In this document: piece after piece, positions 1-9,374 of the stretch | How positions within the stretch are numbered: the stretch's first letter is position 1 | Layout of the letters: each line of letters begins with the position of its first letter | Origin: an uncultured Clostridia bacterium | GTDB taxonomy: Bacteria; Bacillota; Clostridia; TANB77; CAG-508 | DNA: 64,000 nucleotides | Reading direction: 5' to 3' | Assembly: GCA_944392605.1 (NCBI GenBank) | Contig: CALXXE010000001.1 | Location: 168,435 to 232,434, forward strand | Program-made: the position numbers and the translations under genes | The notes under the pieces: generated by a model | Databases searched by the model: none | Seen by the model: the letters and a program-made list of their open reading frames with translations, nothing else | What the model was told of the DNA's origin: nothing

Positions 1-854
1 CTAACAATATATGTTGGTGTTGCAGCATTTTGCATTCCTGGTTCTGTATATTTAGTTGCATATAATTTTGCTCCATTAATACTTGCTGCATCCATTATAG
101 CAGAACTCATATGTAGAGTTTCATCTTCAGATAAGTTTACCCATATTGTATCTTCTGAATCAACTCCACCTATTACTGGAATTTTCACTTCTTTCTTAGA
201 TACAACTATAAAGTCTTGCCCATTTGGCAACATTAATCTTATGTCGATATAATCTCCTGTTGTTAAATCTATTGGTAGTATAACTACGTTGTATTCTTGT
301 TTTCTTACATCGTCTTGTACTACACTATCTCCTCTGCTAATTAAATCTGTTGTGATTAATGTATTTGCATTCATATTAACTTTAGCAACAATTGGAACAC
401 TATCTAATTCTAAATATTCTGTTTGTCCATTTCTTTCAATATAATAATTTCCCGTAGTATCTTCTTGTTGCACTTGATATCTATTGTTATCTATTGTTAT
501 ATACATTGTTGCATTCCCTTGATTATCATATTGTGTTGTGATTTGATTTCCTTCTTTATCTTGTAATGCATAATTATCTAATATAGTTAAATCACTTGTA
601 GCATTACTTGGAACTAAAGTTCTATCAACTTGTGTTAATGTTAACATATCGTTTGTAATTACTTGCCCTGATTTAACATCCTGATTTAGAACATAAGCAT
701 TTACCATATTTGCTAAGCTTGTCCTTTCTTGTTGAATTCTACTCATTAATTGCATAACTAAAAACGCTATAACAACACCTGCTATTATCAACATTACTAG
801 CATTCCTAATAAAAATGAATTTCTTGCTTTCCTTTGCATTGGATTTGTTGCCAT
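1..854 (-). CDS. CpaB-like SAF-domain pilus assembly protein (partial)
   Basis: The reading frame opens at an ATG at 852-854 behind a good ribosome site (GGGAGG, plus-strand tcctccc near 862) and stays open to the window edge, so the C-terminus is missing; about 284 residues are visible. Residues 14-36 form one hydrophobic membrane segment, followed by a stretch with the SAF/CpaB pattern (VNAYVLNQDVKSGQVITNDM). A second part reads VVILPIDLTTGDYIDIRLML, as in RcpC/CpaB proteins of Flp/Tad pili. Known role: CpaB-type proteins sit at the envelope in Tad pilus assembly. The family call rests on domain shape and short motifs. Related SAF proteins with other roles cannot be excluded. Confidence 0.6.
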   Translation of the reverse strand, partial: MATNPMQRKARNSFLLGMLVMLIIAGVVIAFLVMQLMSRIQQERTSLANMVNAYVLNQDVKSGQVITNDMLTLTQVDRTLVPSNATSDLTILDNYALQDKEGNQITTQYDNQGNATMYITIDNNRYQVQQEDTTGNYYIERNGQTEYLELDSVPIVAKVNMNANTLITTDLISRGDSVVQDDVRKQEYNVVILPIDLTTGDYIDIRLMLPNGQDFIVVSKKEVKIPVIGGVDSEDTIWVNLSEDETLHMSSAIMDAASINGAKLYATKYTEPGMQNAATPTYIV

Positions 855-963
855 GACAAATTCCTCCCTTAAAATATATTTTTATTGTATTTTCTACAAA
901 ATAATCATCTATTTTATTTTAACTCAAACGCACATCAAAATCAATGGAATTATATAACTGTTA

Positions 964-1848
964 CTAAAAGTTAATATTATTGTAATATTTTTGTAATATT
1001 TTTGCTACACCATCTTCGTTGTTGTCTTCTGTTACTTCATCCGCAAGCTCTATAATACTTGGTGCACTTTGTTTCATTGCAATTCCTAATCCTGCTTTTT
1101 CTATCATCATTTTGTCATTTGCATTGTCTCCTATAGCCATTACTTCTTCTCTTTTTATATTTAATTTTTTTATTAAAAATTCTATTGCATTCCACTTATC
1201 TACATCATTTGTTGAAATCTCTGTATAATAATAAGAAATTGGATATTCTTCTGTTCCTTGCACTATTGTTTTTCTCGCCATATGTGATACTTCTAAAATT
1301 TCTATATCATTTATTTCTCTTAATTTTCTAATTATAGAATTAAATACAGATTTACTTTCATCACATATTGTTATTTTCAAAAATCTTGCATCTTCTTTAT
1401 CCTTTATATATTCGTACATATTATTTACAATATTTATTTTTGTTCTTTTACTTTCTTCCTTTTTTAAATTTTCTTTATGATAATACAAAACATTATATTT
1501 TAAACTCGTAGCTAGAATTTCTTGTTCTGTATATACATTATATGAAATACTATTTTCTTCACAAATTTTTATAATTTCTAAAACTTTTTCTTTTGACATT
1601 GTTTTTTCGTATATTATTTCATCTTTTTTCACATCATAAACAATAGCACCATTTCCTGCAATAAAATAATTTTTACTCTTTATTTCTTTTGCAATTGTTT
1701 TTATTGAATCTATTGGTCTTCCTGATGCTATTACTACTTCTACTCCTTGTTCTTCTACTTTTTTAATTGTATTTTTAGTATTTTCGGTTACCCTTCCATA
1801 ACTATCTAGCATTGTTCCATCTAAATCTATTGCAACTAATTTATACAT
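964..1848 (-). CDS. Cof-type HAD-superfamily phosphatase
   Basis: This is a complete 294-residue protein. The N-terminal AIDLDGTMLDS is HAD motif I with the nucleophile aspartate and acid/base aspartate. VVIASGRP is motif II, K (about 218-230) is motif III, and AIGDNANDKMMIEKAG is motif IV. A long cap lies between them, as in the Cof/YidA type IIB group. These cytoplasmic enzymes dephosphorylate sugar phosphates, nucleotides or flavin precursors; the substrate cannot be read from sequence. The start is supported by AAAAAGGAG just upstream. It stands alone between the pilus gene and the spore-protein gene, which is on the other strand. Confidence 0.85.
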   Translation of the reverse strand: MYKLVAIDLDGTMLDSYGRVTENTKNTIKKVEEQGVEVVIASGRPIDSIKTIAKEIKSKNYFIAGNGAIVYDVKKDEIIYEKTMSKEKVLEIIKICEENSISYNVYTEQEILATSLKYNVLYYHKENLKKEESKRTKINIVNNMYEYIKDKEDARFLKITICDESKSVFNSIIRKLREINDIEILEVSHMARKTIVQGTEEYPISYYYTEISTNDVDKWNAIEFLIKKLNIKREEVMAIGDNANDKMMIEKAGLGIAMKQSAPSIIELADEVTEDNNEDGVAKILQKYYNNINF

Positions 1849-2014
1849 ATTTCGACTCCTTTTTCAACGCATTTTATTATATAAATAAAGTTTTAAAAAA
1901 TCAATAATTTTTTTGTAAAAATTTCCTGTTTATTTTTCAATTTTTTTGAGAATGATAGTATTAGAAAAAGCAATGGTTTTTTCTAGTTGTAATATTACAG
2001 GAGGTGAAAAAACA

Positions 2015-2212
2015 ATGGCAAACTCTTCAAACAAAAAATTAGTACCAGAAGCTATGACTGCTTTAGATAAATTCAAATATGAAGTAGCTAGTGAAGTTGG
2101 TGTTAACTTAAAAGACGGATATAATGGAGACATTTCAGCTAGAGACGCTGGTAAAATAGGTGGACAAATGGTTAAAAAGATGATAGAAGAAGCTGAAAGA
2201 AATATGAAATAG
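2015..2212 (+). CDS. Alpha/beta-type small acid-soluble spore protein
   Basis: The start chosen is the ATG at 2015, 10 nt behind AGGAGGTG, giving 65 residues; the frame upstream is open but lacks a ribosome site. The protein has the SASP alpha/beta layout: KFKYEVASEVGVNL includes the germination-protease site (E-V-A-S-E), and the C-terminal half reads NGDISARDAGKIGGQMVKKM. Such proteins coat and protect DNA in the dormant spore and are cleaved by Gpr at germination. It is the clearest evidence in the window that the organism forms endospores. It is a monocistronic gene ending in a strong hairpin terminator. Expression is expected from the forespore sigma factor, but I could not assign a promoter. 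Confidence 0.92.
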   Translation: MANSSNKKLVPEAMTALDKFKYEVASEVGVNLKDGYNGDISARDAGKIGGQMVKKMIEEAERNMK

Positions 2213-2268
2213 TTTTAATTTAAGCTATTATTCTAGGTAGGAAGTTATGTTTTGCTTTTATTATACAT

Positions 2269-2300
2269 AAAGGCAGGATTTGATTTCCTGCCTTTCTATT
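2269..2300. terminator. Bidirectional intrinsic terminator
   Basis: A 10-bp perfect stem (AAAGGCAGGA at 2269-2278 with TCCTGCCTTT at 2286-2295) around a 7-nt loop is followed by a T-rich tail. It ends the SASP transcript on the plus strand and lies at the stop of the convergent minus-strand gene, so it probably serves both. Confidence 0.85.
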
Positions 2301-3682
2301 TTAATTTTTTATTTAATTTGTATCTTCTATTTCTATTTGCTCCTTCTAATATTAAAACTTTTTCAGAAACTAATTTTCTTAATGTTACTTTTGACTTTGT
2401 ATCCTTGATATCAAATTTTTCTTTTACTATTTTATTAGTTATATATTCATTCTTCTGTAAATACTCTATAATTAAATTTTCTAAATCCCATTTAGTTATC
2501 GGCGGTTTATCGGCGGTTATTTTTCTAGTGTAATTCTCATTATACAATATAACCTTAAAATCATTTATATTTGAATAGAATTTTATTTTTGTCATATCAC
2601 CATTATATGCTGAATAAATCTTTTTAAATCCGCTCCCTCTTCTTTCCATATAACCTAACCTTTGAAAAACATCTGCTATTACTGGATTTCTTCTTTTAGA
2701 TGGAATATTTAAAATGTCTTCATTTTGAACAACTCCTCCATCGTACATGCCTCCAGGAGATTCTATTTCTAATCTATCGTCATATATATCAATATGTATT
2801 TCTGCTCCCATTATGTCATACATTCTATGTATTAACGCATTTACTAAAACCTCTGTTATAACTCTTTCATTATAATCATAGTATTCTTCTCTCACTCTAG
2901 GTAGTTTCTTCCATGCCATTCTATTATGATTTTTTATAAAATTAAATCCGATTTTCTAAAAGCATTATTAAGTTACCACTATATTCTCTATCATCTACCG
3001 CGTCCTCAAATATTGAAGTTTTATCTAACCCATTCCATCTCGTACAAAATATTCTTGATTGTAATAGTGGACATTGGTCTGAAAATAATACTCCTGCAAA
3101 TGTTAATTTTCTAGCTTCTGTCATTAATCCAAATGATATAAAATCCTTTTCCTCTAGCCTTTTTCCCGTTCTTTGTAAATAAGTTGCTTTAAATAATGTA
3201 AAACTTAAATCTTCAAAATTATATTTTGAAACCATTGCATCAAAAGTTAATTTTTCGCCTTTTGCTACTAATTCATTCATAATATAACTTGGTGCATTTA
3301 CACTTTCATTTCCTATTCTTACATAAACAATTTTACTTCCATCTGCTACATAATAATATGGTGTTTTTGTCCCTTGAATAATTTCTAATCTTATTACATC
3401 TTTATTATTTTGAGTTATTATTGAAATTTTAAAATTTGCAAGTGGCTCTATTCTTGCTTTTATTAATTCGCTTATTTTCTCTATATCTTTTTGCACATTA
3501 CTTAATCCTATAATTTCTCTGTTGTCATTAACTCCAAAATATATTGTTCCACCAATTCCATTGCAAAATGCTGAAACAGTTTTTAACCAGCTTCTAGGTT
3601 TATTTAATTCTATTTTTTCTTTAAACTCTATTTCTGTTGTTTCTGCTTTTAAACTTATAATTAACTTTTCCAGTTTAATCAC
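2296..3682 (-). CDS. AlbA_2/Schlafen-type ATP-binding regulator, read through a +1 shift at CGG
   Basis: Two reading frames together encode one about 461-residue protein. The first (3682 to 2951, 244 residues, GTG start overlapping the previous stop) has the AlbA_2 domain with TEIEFKE, FCNGIGGTIYFGVND and YVRIGNESVNAP. It then meets CGG at 2950-2948, followed by ATT and TAA. Dropping the C and reading GGA TTT continues into the second frame (2949 to 2296), which has the C-terminal HATPase-like region (EVLVNALIHRMYD, SPGGMYDGG) and a winged helix. Families of this layout carry both parts in one chain and usually act as DNA-binding regulators, sometimes in defence loci. Either this is a pseudogene or the CGG is a programmed shift; two other CGG sites in the window behave the same way. 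Confidence 0.7.
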
Positions 3683-4053
3683 CTCTTATTTCTCCAACTT
3701 TTATTTAACTCTTTCTCCTCTCTTAAATTTCTTTTATTTTCTTCTACATATTCTAAATAGATTTTCTCGTTAAAAGCTCCTTTTTTATTTCTTTTTTCTT
3801 CTTGTATTTTTCTTACTTTATCCCATTGTATACCTTTTAATTCTACAATAGCTTCTATTACTTCCATAACATCAGCTAATTCTTCAGAATCATTTTCTTC
3901 AATAAATTCATGACATTCTTCTAATAATTTTCTGTTTAATTCTTTAGAATATTCTTCATCTTCCATAATTCTAAATGTTGCATTTCTTCCTTCCATATTA
4001 TTTATTTCTTCTGGTATTTTATCTCTTACTAATTTGTTATAGTTGTATTTCAT
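3679..4053 (-). CDS. MazG-like nucleoside triphosphate pyrophosphohydrolase
   Basis: This is a 124-residue cytoplasmic protein starting MKYNYNKLVRDKIPEEI, the hallmark opening of the phosphoribosyl-ATP pyrophosphohydrolase-like MazG group. The metal-binding helices are visible as LLEECHEFIEE and EELADVMEVIEAI (the E-x-x-E and E-x-x-D pairs). Such enzymes hydrolyse non-canonical or excess NTPs to NMPs. The start has AAAAGGAG at good spacing. Its stop overlaps the start of the AlbA_2 gene by 4 bp (GTGA), so the two are translationally coupled and probably functionally linked. A lysine- and arginine-rich tail follows residue 100. Confidence 0.8.
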   Translation of the reverse strand: MKYNYNKLVRDKIPEEINNMEGRNATFRIMEDEEYSKELNRKLLEECHEFIEENDSEELADVMEVIEAIVELKGIQWDKVRKIQEEKRNKKGAFNEKIYLEYVEENKRNLREEKELNKSWRNKR

Positions 4054-4140
4054 TTTAATCTCCTTTTACGAATTTTTGTTTGTATTGTATCATCTAATTT
4101 TTTATATGTCAATAACTTTTTATTTTAAGTAGAATTTCTC

Positions 4141-4180
4141 AAAAAATAAACAAGTCACCCAATTGGATAACCTGTTTATT
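4141..4180 (-). terminator. Terminator of the ctsR-clpC operon
   Basis: On the minus strand, AATAAACAGGTTATCC pairs with GGGTGACTTGTTTATT around an AATT loop, with G-U wobbles, and is followed directly by TTTTT. It sits 13 bp beyond the clpC stop. Confidence 0.8.
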
Positions 4181-4192
4181 CTAATTTATTGT

Positions 4193-6649
4193 TTATTCTA
4201 CTACAACTTTTCCGTCTTTTACTCCTATTTTGTTTGTCTTGTTTCTCTTCAAGTTTCCATCTAGTATTTCTTCTGCTAGTCTATCTTCTAATACACTTTG
4301 GATGGTTCTTCTTAAAGGTCTTGCACCAAAGTTCTTATCAATACCTTTGCTTGAAATTAATTCTTTGACTTCTGGTTCTAAGTCTATTTTAATTTTTTGA
4401 GCAGCTAATCTATCTGTTACTTCTTTTAACATGATATCTATAATTTGATTAATTTCTTTGTCTGTTAATTTATGGAATACAATTATTTCGTCAATACGGT
4501 TAATAAACTCTGGTCTCAATTCTTTCTTTAATGCATCCATAACTTCTTTCTTTGTGTCCTCGTATTCTTTTTTAGATGCTTCTTGTTTTTCTTTATCATC
4601 ATTCTCTGACTTAGTAAATCCTAATGTTTTCTTATCAGTAATTAATCTAGCACCAATATTAGAAGTCATAATTATTACAGTATTTTTAAAGTTTACGGTT
4701 CTTCCTTGTGAATCTGTTAATCTTCCATCTTCTAATATTTGAAGTAACATATTCATAACGTCTGGATGGGCTTTTTCAATTTCATCAAAAAGAATTACAG
4801 AATATGGTTTTCTTCTTATTTTCTCTGTTAATTGTCCTCCTTCATCAAATCCTACATATCCTGGAGGTGAACCAATTAATTTAGAAACTGAATGTGGTTC
4901 CATATATTCAGACATATCAATTCTTATCATTGCATTTTCATCACCAAATAAGCTTTCAGCTAATGCTTTTGATAACTCTGTTTTACCAACACCTGTTGGT
5001 CCTAAAAATAAGAATGAACCAATTGGTCTTTTTGGATCTTTCAATCCTACTCTACCTCTACGAATTGCTTTTGCAACTGCTTCTACTGCTTCATCTTGAC
5101 CAATTACTCTTTCATGTAAAGTTTTCTCTAAATTCTTTAATCTTTCATTTTCATCTTCAGTAATCTTCTTAGCTGGTATTCCTGTCCAACTAGCTATTAC
5201 CTCTGCTATATTTTCATCTGTTATATTAGTAACAGATTTATTATTTTTATTTTGCCATCTCTTTTGCTCTTTTTCATATTTTTCTTTCAATTCTTTTTGT
5301 TTATCTCTTAAGCTAGCTGCTTTTTCAAACTTTTGAATTCTAACTGCTTCTTCTTTGTCTTTTTCTACTTCTTCAATCTCTTCTTGTAGTTTCTTCAAAC
5401 TATCTGGTTCTGTATAAGATTGTAATTTGGCACGAGAAGCTGCCTCATCAATTAAGTCAATTGCTTTGTCTGGTAAATATCTATCATTAATATAGCGTGT
5501 AGACATTTTAACAGCTGCTTCAATCGCTTCATCAGTTATCTTAACTCCATGATGAGCTTCATATTTATCACATAAACCTTTTAAGATTTTTACTGTATCA
5601 TTTTCACTTGGCTCATTAATAGTTACTGGGCTAAATCTTCTTTCCAATGCTGCATCTTTTTCGATATATTTTCTATATTCATTTAAAGTGGTAGCACCAA
5701 TTAATTGTATTTCACCTCTTGCAAGTAATGGCTTTAAAATATTTGCTGCATCAATTGCACCTTCTGCTGCTCCTGCTCCTACTATTGTATGAATTTCATC
5801 AATAAACAAGATTACATCTCCTGCTTTTTTTACTTCATCCAAAGCCTTTTTAATTCTTTCTTCAAAGTCTCCTCTATATTTACTTCCAGCTACCATACCA
5901 GATATATCCATAGTTACAACTCTCTTATTTTTCAATATTTCTGGTACATCACCTGAAACTATTTTTTCTGCTAACCCTTCAACAGCTGCTGTTTTACCAA
6001 CACCTGGTTCACCAATTAAACAAGGATTATTTTTAGTTCTTCTAGACAATATTTGAATAACTCTTTCAATTTCATTCTTTCTTCCTATAATCGGGTCTAA
6101 CTTTCCTTCTTCTGCTTTTTTAGTTAAATCTTCACCAAATTGATTAAGCGTTGGTGTTTGATTATAGCTTCCTCCTCTTTTTCCCGTATTACCATTGTCA
6201 TTTCCGCTATAGTCTTCTCCTTCATTTATCACTCTTACTATTTCATTATAAAGTCTTGGGATATTTGTGTTTAATTCTAACAATATTCTCGCTGCTATGC
6301 TATCACCTTCTCTTAATATTCCTATTAAAATATGCTCTGTTCCTATATAATTATATCCTAATTTTCTAGCTTCTATAAAAGCACTTTCAACTACTCTTTT
6401 AGTTCTAGGAGTAAAACCTAAAGTCTCAGTAATAGGTGCTTCATGACCTACTAATTCAACAATTTTATCTATAATAACATCAGGCTCTATTCCTTGGTTT
6501 GCTAAAACTTTGGCAGCTACTCCGCTTCCCTCTTTAGTCAAACCATATAAAATATGTTCAGTTCCAACATAATTATGTCCTAATTCAATTGCTAGTTCAT
6601 CTGCTAATTCAATAGCCTTTTTAGCTCTATTTGTAAAACTATATGTCAT
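4193..6649 (-). CDS. clpC: ClpC AAA+ unfoldase of the ClpCP protease
   Basis: This 818-residue protein follows the ATG at 6649. A TTG 9 nt upstream is also in frame, but GGAG lies 9 nt before the ATG and abuts the TTG. Two N-domain repeats ([20 protein letters not shown]) keep the glutamates reported to read phosphoarginine in ClpC. AAA domain 1 has GEPGVGKT and FIDEIHT. A middle domain with UVR-like ARIRDKQ-type helices (about 415-470) marks ClpC rather than ClpB. Domain 2 has GPTGVGKT and FDEIEKAH. It unfolds substrates for ClpP. It is last in ctsR-mcsA-mcsB-clpC, separated from mcsB by a 130-bp gap with a palindromic repeat. Expected control is CtsR repression. Confidence 0.97.
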   Translation of the reverse strand: MTYSFTNRAKKAIELADELAIELGHNYVGTEHILYGLTKEGSGVAAKVLANQGIEPDVIIDKIVELVGHEAPITETLGFTPRTKRVVESAFIEARKLGYNYIGTEHILIGILREGDSIAARILLELNTNIPRLYNEIVRVINEGEDYSGNDNGNTGKRGGSYNQTPTLNQFGEDLTKKAEEGKLDPIIGRKNEIERVIQILSRRTKNNPCLIGEPGVGKTAAVEGLAEKIVSGDVPEILKNKRVVTMDISGMVAGSKYRGDFEERIKKALDEVKKAGDVILFIDEIHTIVGAGAAEGAIDAANILKPLLARGEIQLIGATTLNEYRKYIEKDAALERRFSPVTINEPSENDTVKILKGLCDKYEAHHGVKITDEAIEAAVKMSTRYINDRYLPDKAIDLIDEAASRAKLQSYTEPDSLKKLQEEIEEVEKDKEEAVRIQKFEKAASLRDKQKELKEKYEKEQKRWQNKNNKSVTNITDENIAEVIASWTGIPAKKITEDENERLKNLEKTLHERVIGQDEAVEAVAKAIRRGRVGLKDPKRPIGSFLFLGPTGVGKTELSKALAESLFGDENAMIRIDMSEYMEPHSVSKLIGSPPGYVGFDEGGQLTEKIRRKPYSVILFDEIEKAHPDVMNMLLQILEDGRLTDSQGRTVNFKNTVIIMTSNIGARLITDKKTLGFTKSENDDKEKQEASKKEYEDTKKEVMDALKKELRPEFINRIDEIIVFHKLTDKEINQIIDIMLKEVTDRLAAQKIKIDLEPEVKELISSKGIDKNFGARPLRRTIQSVLEDRLAEEILDGNLKRNKTNKIGVKDGKVVVE

Positions 6650-6675
6650 AATAATCAACTCCTTTCAATTACATT

Positions 6676-6780
6676 GTGTCCCGTTGGGGACGTTTCTCTT
6701 TGGACAAAATGTCCAATCTGGGACACTTCCTCTTAAAGATATGTCCCCAAATGGACAAAATGTCCATTTGGAAACGTCCC
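6676..6780. repeat. Palindromic REP-like element between mcsB and clpC
   Basis: The outer arms GGGACGTTTC (6687-6696) and GAAACGTCCC (6771-6780) are perfect inverted copies. Inside lie GTGTCCC/GGGACAC (6676-6682 and 6719-6725), TTGGACAAAATGTCCAA (6700-6716) and an 11-bp inverted pair centred near 6758. The outer arm runs into the mcsB stop codon (TAG GGACG). Related copies lie at 30709-30806 and, shortened, at 10605-10625 and 24659-24687. It may fold in the operon mRNA and tune clpC level; that is inference. Confidence 0.75.
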
Positions 6781-7787
6781 TAATTGGACATTATTTGTTT
6801 TATTACCTCTGCTCTTTTTACTTCTTGCTCTACTTTATCGTATTTCGCACCTAAATATTTTTGTAAATTTGCCGGTTTTGTATACAAATATAATTTTTGT
6901 ACTTTTAAATCTGTTAAATCATCTAATATTCCTAAGTCTGTTCCAAGTTTTATATTTGATAATAATTCTTTTGATTCATCGTAAGAAATTTTCTTACAAT
7001 TGGTTAAGATACCATAACTTCTTAATATCATATCTTCTAACTCAATAGATTCTTTAGCTATCATTTTTCTAGCTAGTCTTTCTTGTTCTTCTACTTTTTT
7101 AGTTATTACTTTCAAGTTATTTACAATTTCTTGTTCTGTAATTCCTAATGTTTGTTTATTTGATATCTGATAAATATCTCCTTGATTTTTAGTAGATTTT
7201 CCATACTCACCTTTTACATCCATATTGAAATCGCGAACCACATCTAACATTTTTCTTATATTGTCTGTTTTAGATAATGCTGGCAAATGTACCATTACTG
7301 ATGCTTTTAATCCTGTTCCTAAATCATTTAATCTACTTGTTAAATATCCATATTTTTTGCTAATACTATATCCAAGTATCTCTCCTATTTTTTCTTCAAT
7401 TTCTATTGCTAGATTTAATGTATTTTCTAATTCTAATCCACTACTAAATACTTGAATACTTAAATGGTCTTCTCCACCTATCATAATACAAATATTTTCT
7501 TCATCATTTATTAATATACTCCCTGTTTCATTTCTTTTGGCTACAAAAGTTGGACTTATTAAGTTCTTTTCTACTAAACTTGTTTTTGTTATATTATCCA
7601 TATCTTTTAATCTAAAGAATTTTAGTCCATAACCTATTGCATAAACGTTATCTTCTATCTTTTTTTCTAATTCTTTTAATTCTAAATCACTTAAATTGAA
7701 TTTAAAATCATTTAAATTTCTTTTAAATCTTATTCTTGTACTTTTTACTACATCTGAGTCTTCACTTGTTTGTAAATACCAATTCAT
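6780..7787 (-). CDS. mcsB: McsB-like protein arginine kinase homologue with degenerate active site
   Basis: This 335-residue protein uses the ATG at 7787; AGAGGTG lies 6 nt upstream (a GTG 9 nt earlier is also in frame). Position in ctsR-mcsA-mcsB-clpC and the fold motifs (STRIRFKRNL, GGEDHLSIQ, LGTGLKASVMVHLPAL, GDIYQISNKQTLG) identify McsB, which normally phosphorylates arginines to mark proteins for ClpCP and inactivates CtsR. However, the usual NEEDHLRIQ is GGEDHLSIQ, the cysteine loop TSCPTN is TSRLND, GLRAS is GLKAS, and the RG before YGEG is KG with YGKS. These are catalytic positions in guanidino kinases, so kinase activity is doubtful. It may serve as an adaptor only. Confidence 0.9.
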   Translation of the reverse strand: MNWYLQTSEDSDVVKSTRIRFKRNLNDFKFNLSDLELKELEKKIEDNVYAIGYGLKFFRLKDMDNITKTSLVEKNLISPTFVAKRNETGSILINDEENICIMIGGEDHLSIQVFSSGLELENTLNLAIEIEEKIGEILGYSISKKYGYLTSRLNDLGTGLKASVMVHLPALSKTDNIRKMLDVVRDFNMDVKGEYGKSTKNQGDIYQISNKQTLGITEQEIVNNLKVITKKVEEQERLARKMIAKESIELEDMILRSYGILTNCKKISYDESKELLSNIKLGTDLGILDDLTDLKVQKLYLYTKPANLQKYLGAKYDKVEQEVKRAEVIKQIMSN

Positions 7788-7798
7788 ACTTTTCACCT

Positions 7799-8368
7799 CT
7801 ATTTTTCTAATTTCTTTATTTCATCTCTTATTTTAGCAGCATCCTCATATCTTTCTTCTTTTATTGCTGCTTTTAAGTCTTCTTGTAATTTTTCTAATTT
7901 ACTTTGTTCTTTATTATCAGTAACTTTTTCACTTCCGCTTTTTTCTGTTTTATTTTCTACTCCATTTTTACTGTCTATTTTACTATCTATTATTTTACCA
8001 ATTCTTCCTACATGTCTATTTGAGCCTTGTAATTTTTTAATTATTGGATCTAACCTATCTTCAAATACTGAATAACAATCTTTGCATCCAACTTTTCCTG
8101 TATTTATTATATCGTCAAAACTATAACCACAATTATCACAAGTAACTGACTTTAAACTATTAAACATTGGCATTATTTCTGGTGTCATTAGTTCATCCAT
8201 AAATCCACCTAAGAAACTTGAAAAGTCTATTGGCATATTAAAATCCATTTGACCTATTCCTAATTTTTCACTACATTCCTCACATAAATTTAGCTCTCTT
8301 ACCTTTCCATTAATATTTTCTGTATATCTTACATTTGCCTCTCTTTTTCCACAATTATCACACAACAT
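7799..8368 (-). CDS. mcsA: McsA zinc-finger activator of McsB/ClpC
   Basis: This is a 189-residue protein. It has an N-terminal CDNC...CEEC zinc finger (residues 3-34), a second CDNC...CKDC finger (about 75-98) and a C-terminal UVR helix pair (KLQEDLKAAIKEERYEDAAKIRD from about 158). These parts match McsA, which binds McsB and ClpC and acts as a stress sensor. All eight zinc cysteines are present. The start follows AAGGAGGAG. It is the second gene of the operon, 13 bp after ctsR and 11 bp before mcsB. Since McsA normally stimulates McsB kinase activity, its intact state contrasts with the eroded McsB. Confidence 0.93.
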   Translation of the reverse strand: MLCDNCGKREANVRYTENINGKVRELNLCEECSEKLGIGQMDFNMPIDFSSFLGGFMDELMTPEIMPMFNSLKSVTCDNCGYSFDDIINTGKVGCKDCYSVFEDRLDPIIKKLQGSNRHVGRIGKIIDSKIDSKNGVENKTEKSGSEKVTDNKEQSKLEKLQEDLKAAIKEERYEDAAKIRDEIKKLEK

Positions 8369-8381
8369 ATTAATCTCCTCC

Positions 8382-8825
8382 TTATATATTTAATAACATG
8401 TTTTTGAATATTCTTGCTCTAACTTTATCTTTTAAACTTTTATCAAGTTGTAATACTTTATCATTTGTTGCTACTTTTAATAATTTTGCTGTCTTTGTAT
8501 CTATTATGTCATAAGATAGAAAATCACTAATTAAAATATCTACATCATTTGCAGTTAGTTCATTTCCTATATTATTTATAATATGCATTATATAATCTTC
8601 TTTATCGTTATTTACTTTTTTTATTGTAATATGACCTCCGCCACCTCTTCTACTTTCTACATAATAGCCTTGTTGCGGCTTAAATCTTGTTGATATTACA
8701 TAGTTTATTTGTGATGGTACACAATTAAAATGTTCTGCTAGTTCATTTCTTTGTATTTCTATTGCATCATTTCCATCATCAAATAACTCTTTTATAAACT
8801 CTTCTATTATATCCGACATTCTCAT
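8382..8825 (-). CDS. ctsR: CtsR class III heat-shock repressor
   Basis: This 147-residue protein begins MRMSDIIEEFIKELF, with the helix-turn-helix LAEHFNCVPSQINYVISTRF and the winged tip RRGGGGHITIKK. That glycine-rich tip is the thermosensor and arginine region of CtsR. The C-terminal domain (about 75-147) matches the dimer/McsB-binding part. Two starts 6 nt apart (8825 and 8819) are both compatible with GGGGGAG upstream. It represses its own operon through the heptad repeats just upstream. In Bacillus, McsA/McsB remove it under stress; with the altered McsB here the release mechanism may differ. Confidence 0.95.
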   Translation of the reverse strand: MRMSDIIEEFIKELFDDGNDAIEIQRNELAEHFNCVPSQINYVISTRFKPQQGYYVESRRGGGGHITIKKVNNDKEDYIMHIINNIGNELTANDVDILISDFLSYDIIDTKTAKLLKVATNDKVLQLDKSLKDKVRARIFKNMLLNI

Positions 8826-8852
8826 ATGAACTCCCCCTATATTGTTTTTAAC

Positions 8853-8931
8853 TTTGACTTTCTTTGACCTACAATATTATTATACTCACTTCTATATTTT
8901 TTGCAACTAATTTTTCTGACCTTCTCTGACT
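8853..8931 (-). promoter_or_regulatory. clpC operon promoter with CtsR box(es)
   Basis: On the minus strand a TTGCAA -35 (8901-8906) and TATAAT -10 (8879-8884) are 16 nt apart. Directly downstream, AGGTCAAAGAAAGTCAAA (8853-8870) is an almost perfect CtsR direct heptad repeat placed over the start of transcription. A second, weaker copy (AGTCAGAGAAGGTCAGA, 8915-8931) lies just upstream of the -35. The paired boxes bracket the promoter. Confidence 0.88.
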
Positions 8932-8987
8932 TTCAAAGGTAAAAAATATGTCTTTTTCTCTCATATTCTCACTTCAACTCTTTTTTT

Positions 8988-9197
8988 CTATTTTTTTCTC
9001 TCTTTTTTGTCTTTCTTTGTTATCTCTTGTAATCTTTTAGCTTTTTCTTTCTGTTCTGGTAGTGGTATCCATGCAAAATAAGATGATACAAACTCTCCAT
9101 ACTTTGTACTATCTTCCCCTACTTCTGGTTCATCTCTTCTTGCAACCTGTTGATTTTCTTTATTTTCCTGTATTTTATCTTTTTTCTCATCACTCAT
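8988..9197 (-). CDS. Small charged protein of unknown function
   Basis: This 69-residue protein has a good ribosome site (AGAGGTG, 8 nt before ATG). It is very rich in lysine and glutamate at both ends, with a conserved-looking central patch KYGEFVSSYFAWIPLPEQKEKAK. It has no signal peptide and no membrane segment. I do not recognise the family. It lies upstream of the ctsR promoter, in the same direction but as a separate unit. Confidence 0.6.
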   Translation of the reverse strand: MSDEKKDKIQENKENQQVARRDEPEVGEDSTKYGEFVSSYFAWIPLPEQKEKAKRLQEITKKDKKERKK

Positions 9198-9325
9198 AAT
9201 TAAAACACCTCTTTTTAATTATGAGCATTATTACTTCTTTTTATACTAAAATAATTAACATGCATGTTTTTTAAAATTTTTTTATTAAAAACTACCCACT
9301 TATTTATATAAAAATACTTACAATA

Positions 9326-9365
9326 AAAAACAAAGAGAAAGCTAAGTTTGTTTCTCCTTGTTTTT
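9326..9365 (-). terminator. Terminator of pilin-like gene
   Basis: On the minus strand, AACAAGGAGAAA pairs with TTTCTCTTTGTT (one G-U) around a short loop, followed by TTTTTTATTG. It lies 10 bp beyond the stop of the pilin-like gene. Confidence 0.85.
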
Positions 9366-9374
9366 CCATTAATA

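Noticed and set aside
2296-2919. Separate gene starting at the ATG at 2919
   Set aside because: There is no ribosome site, and the product is the C-terminal half of the upstream protein.
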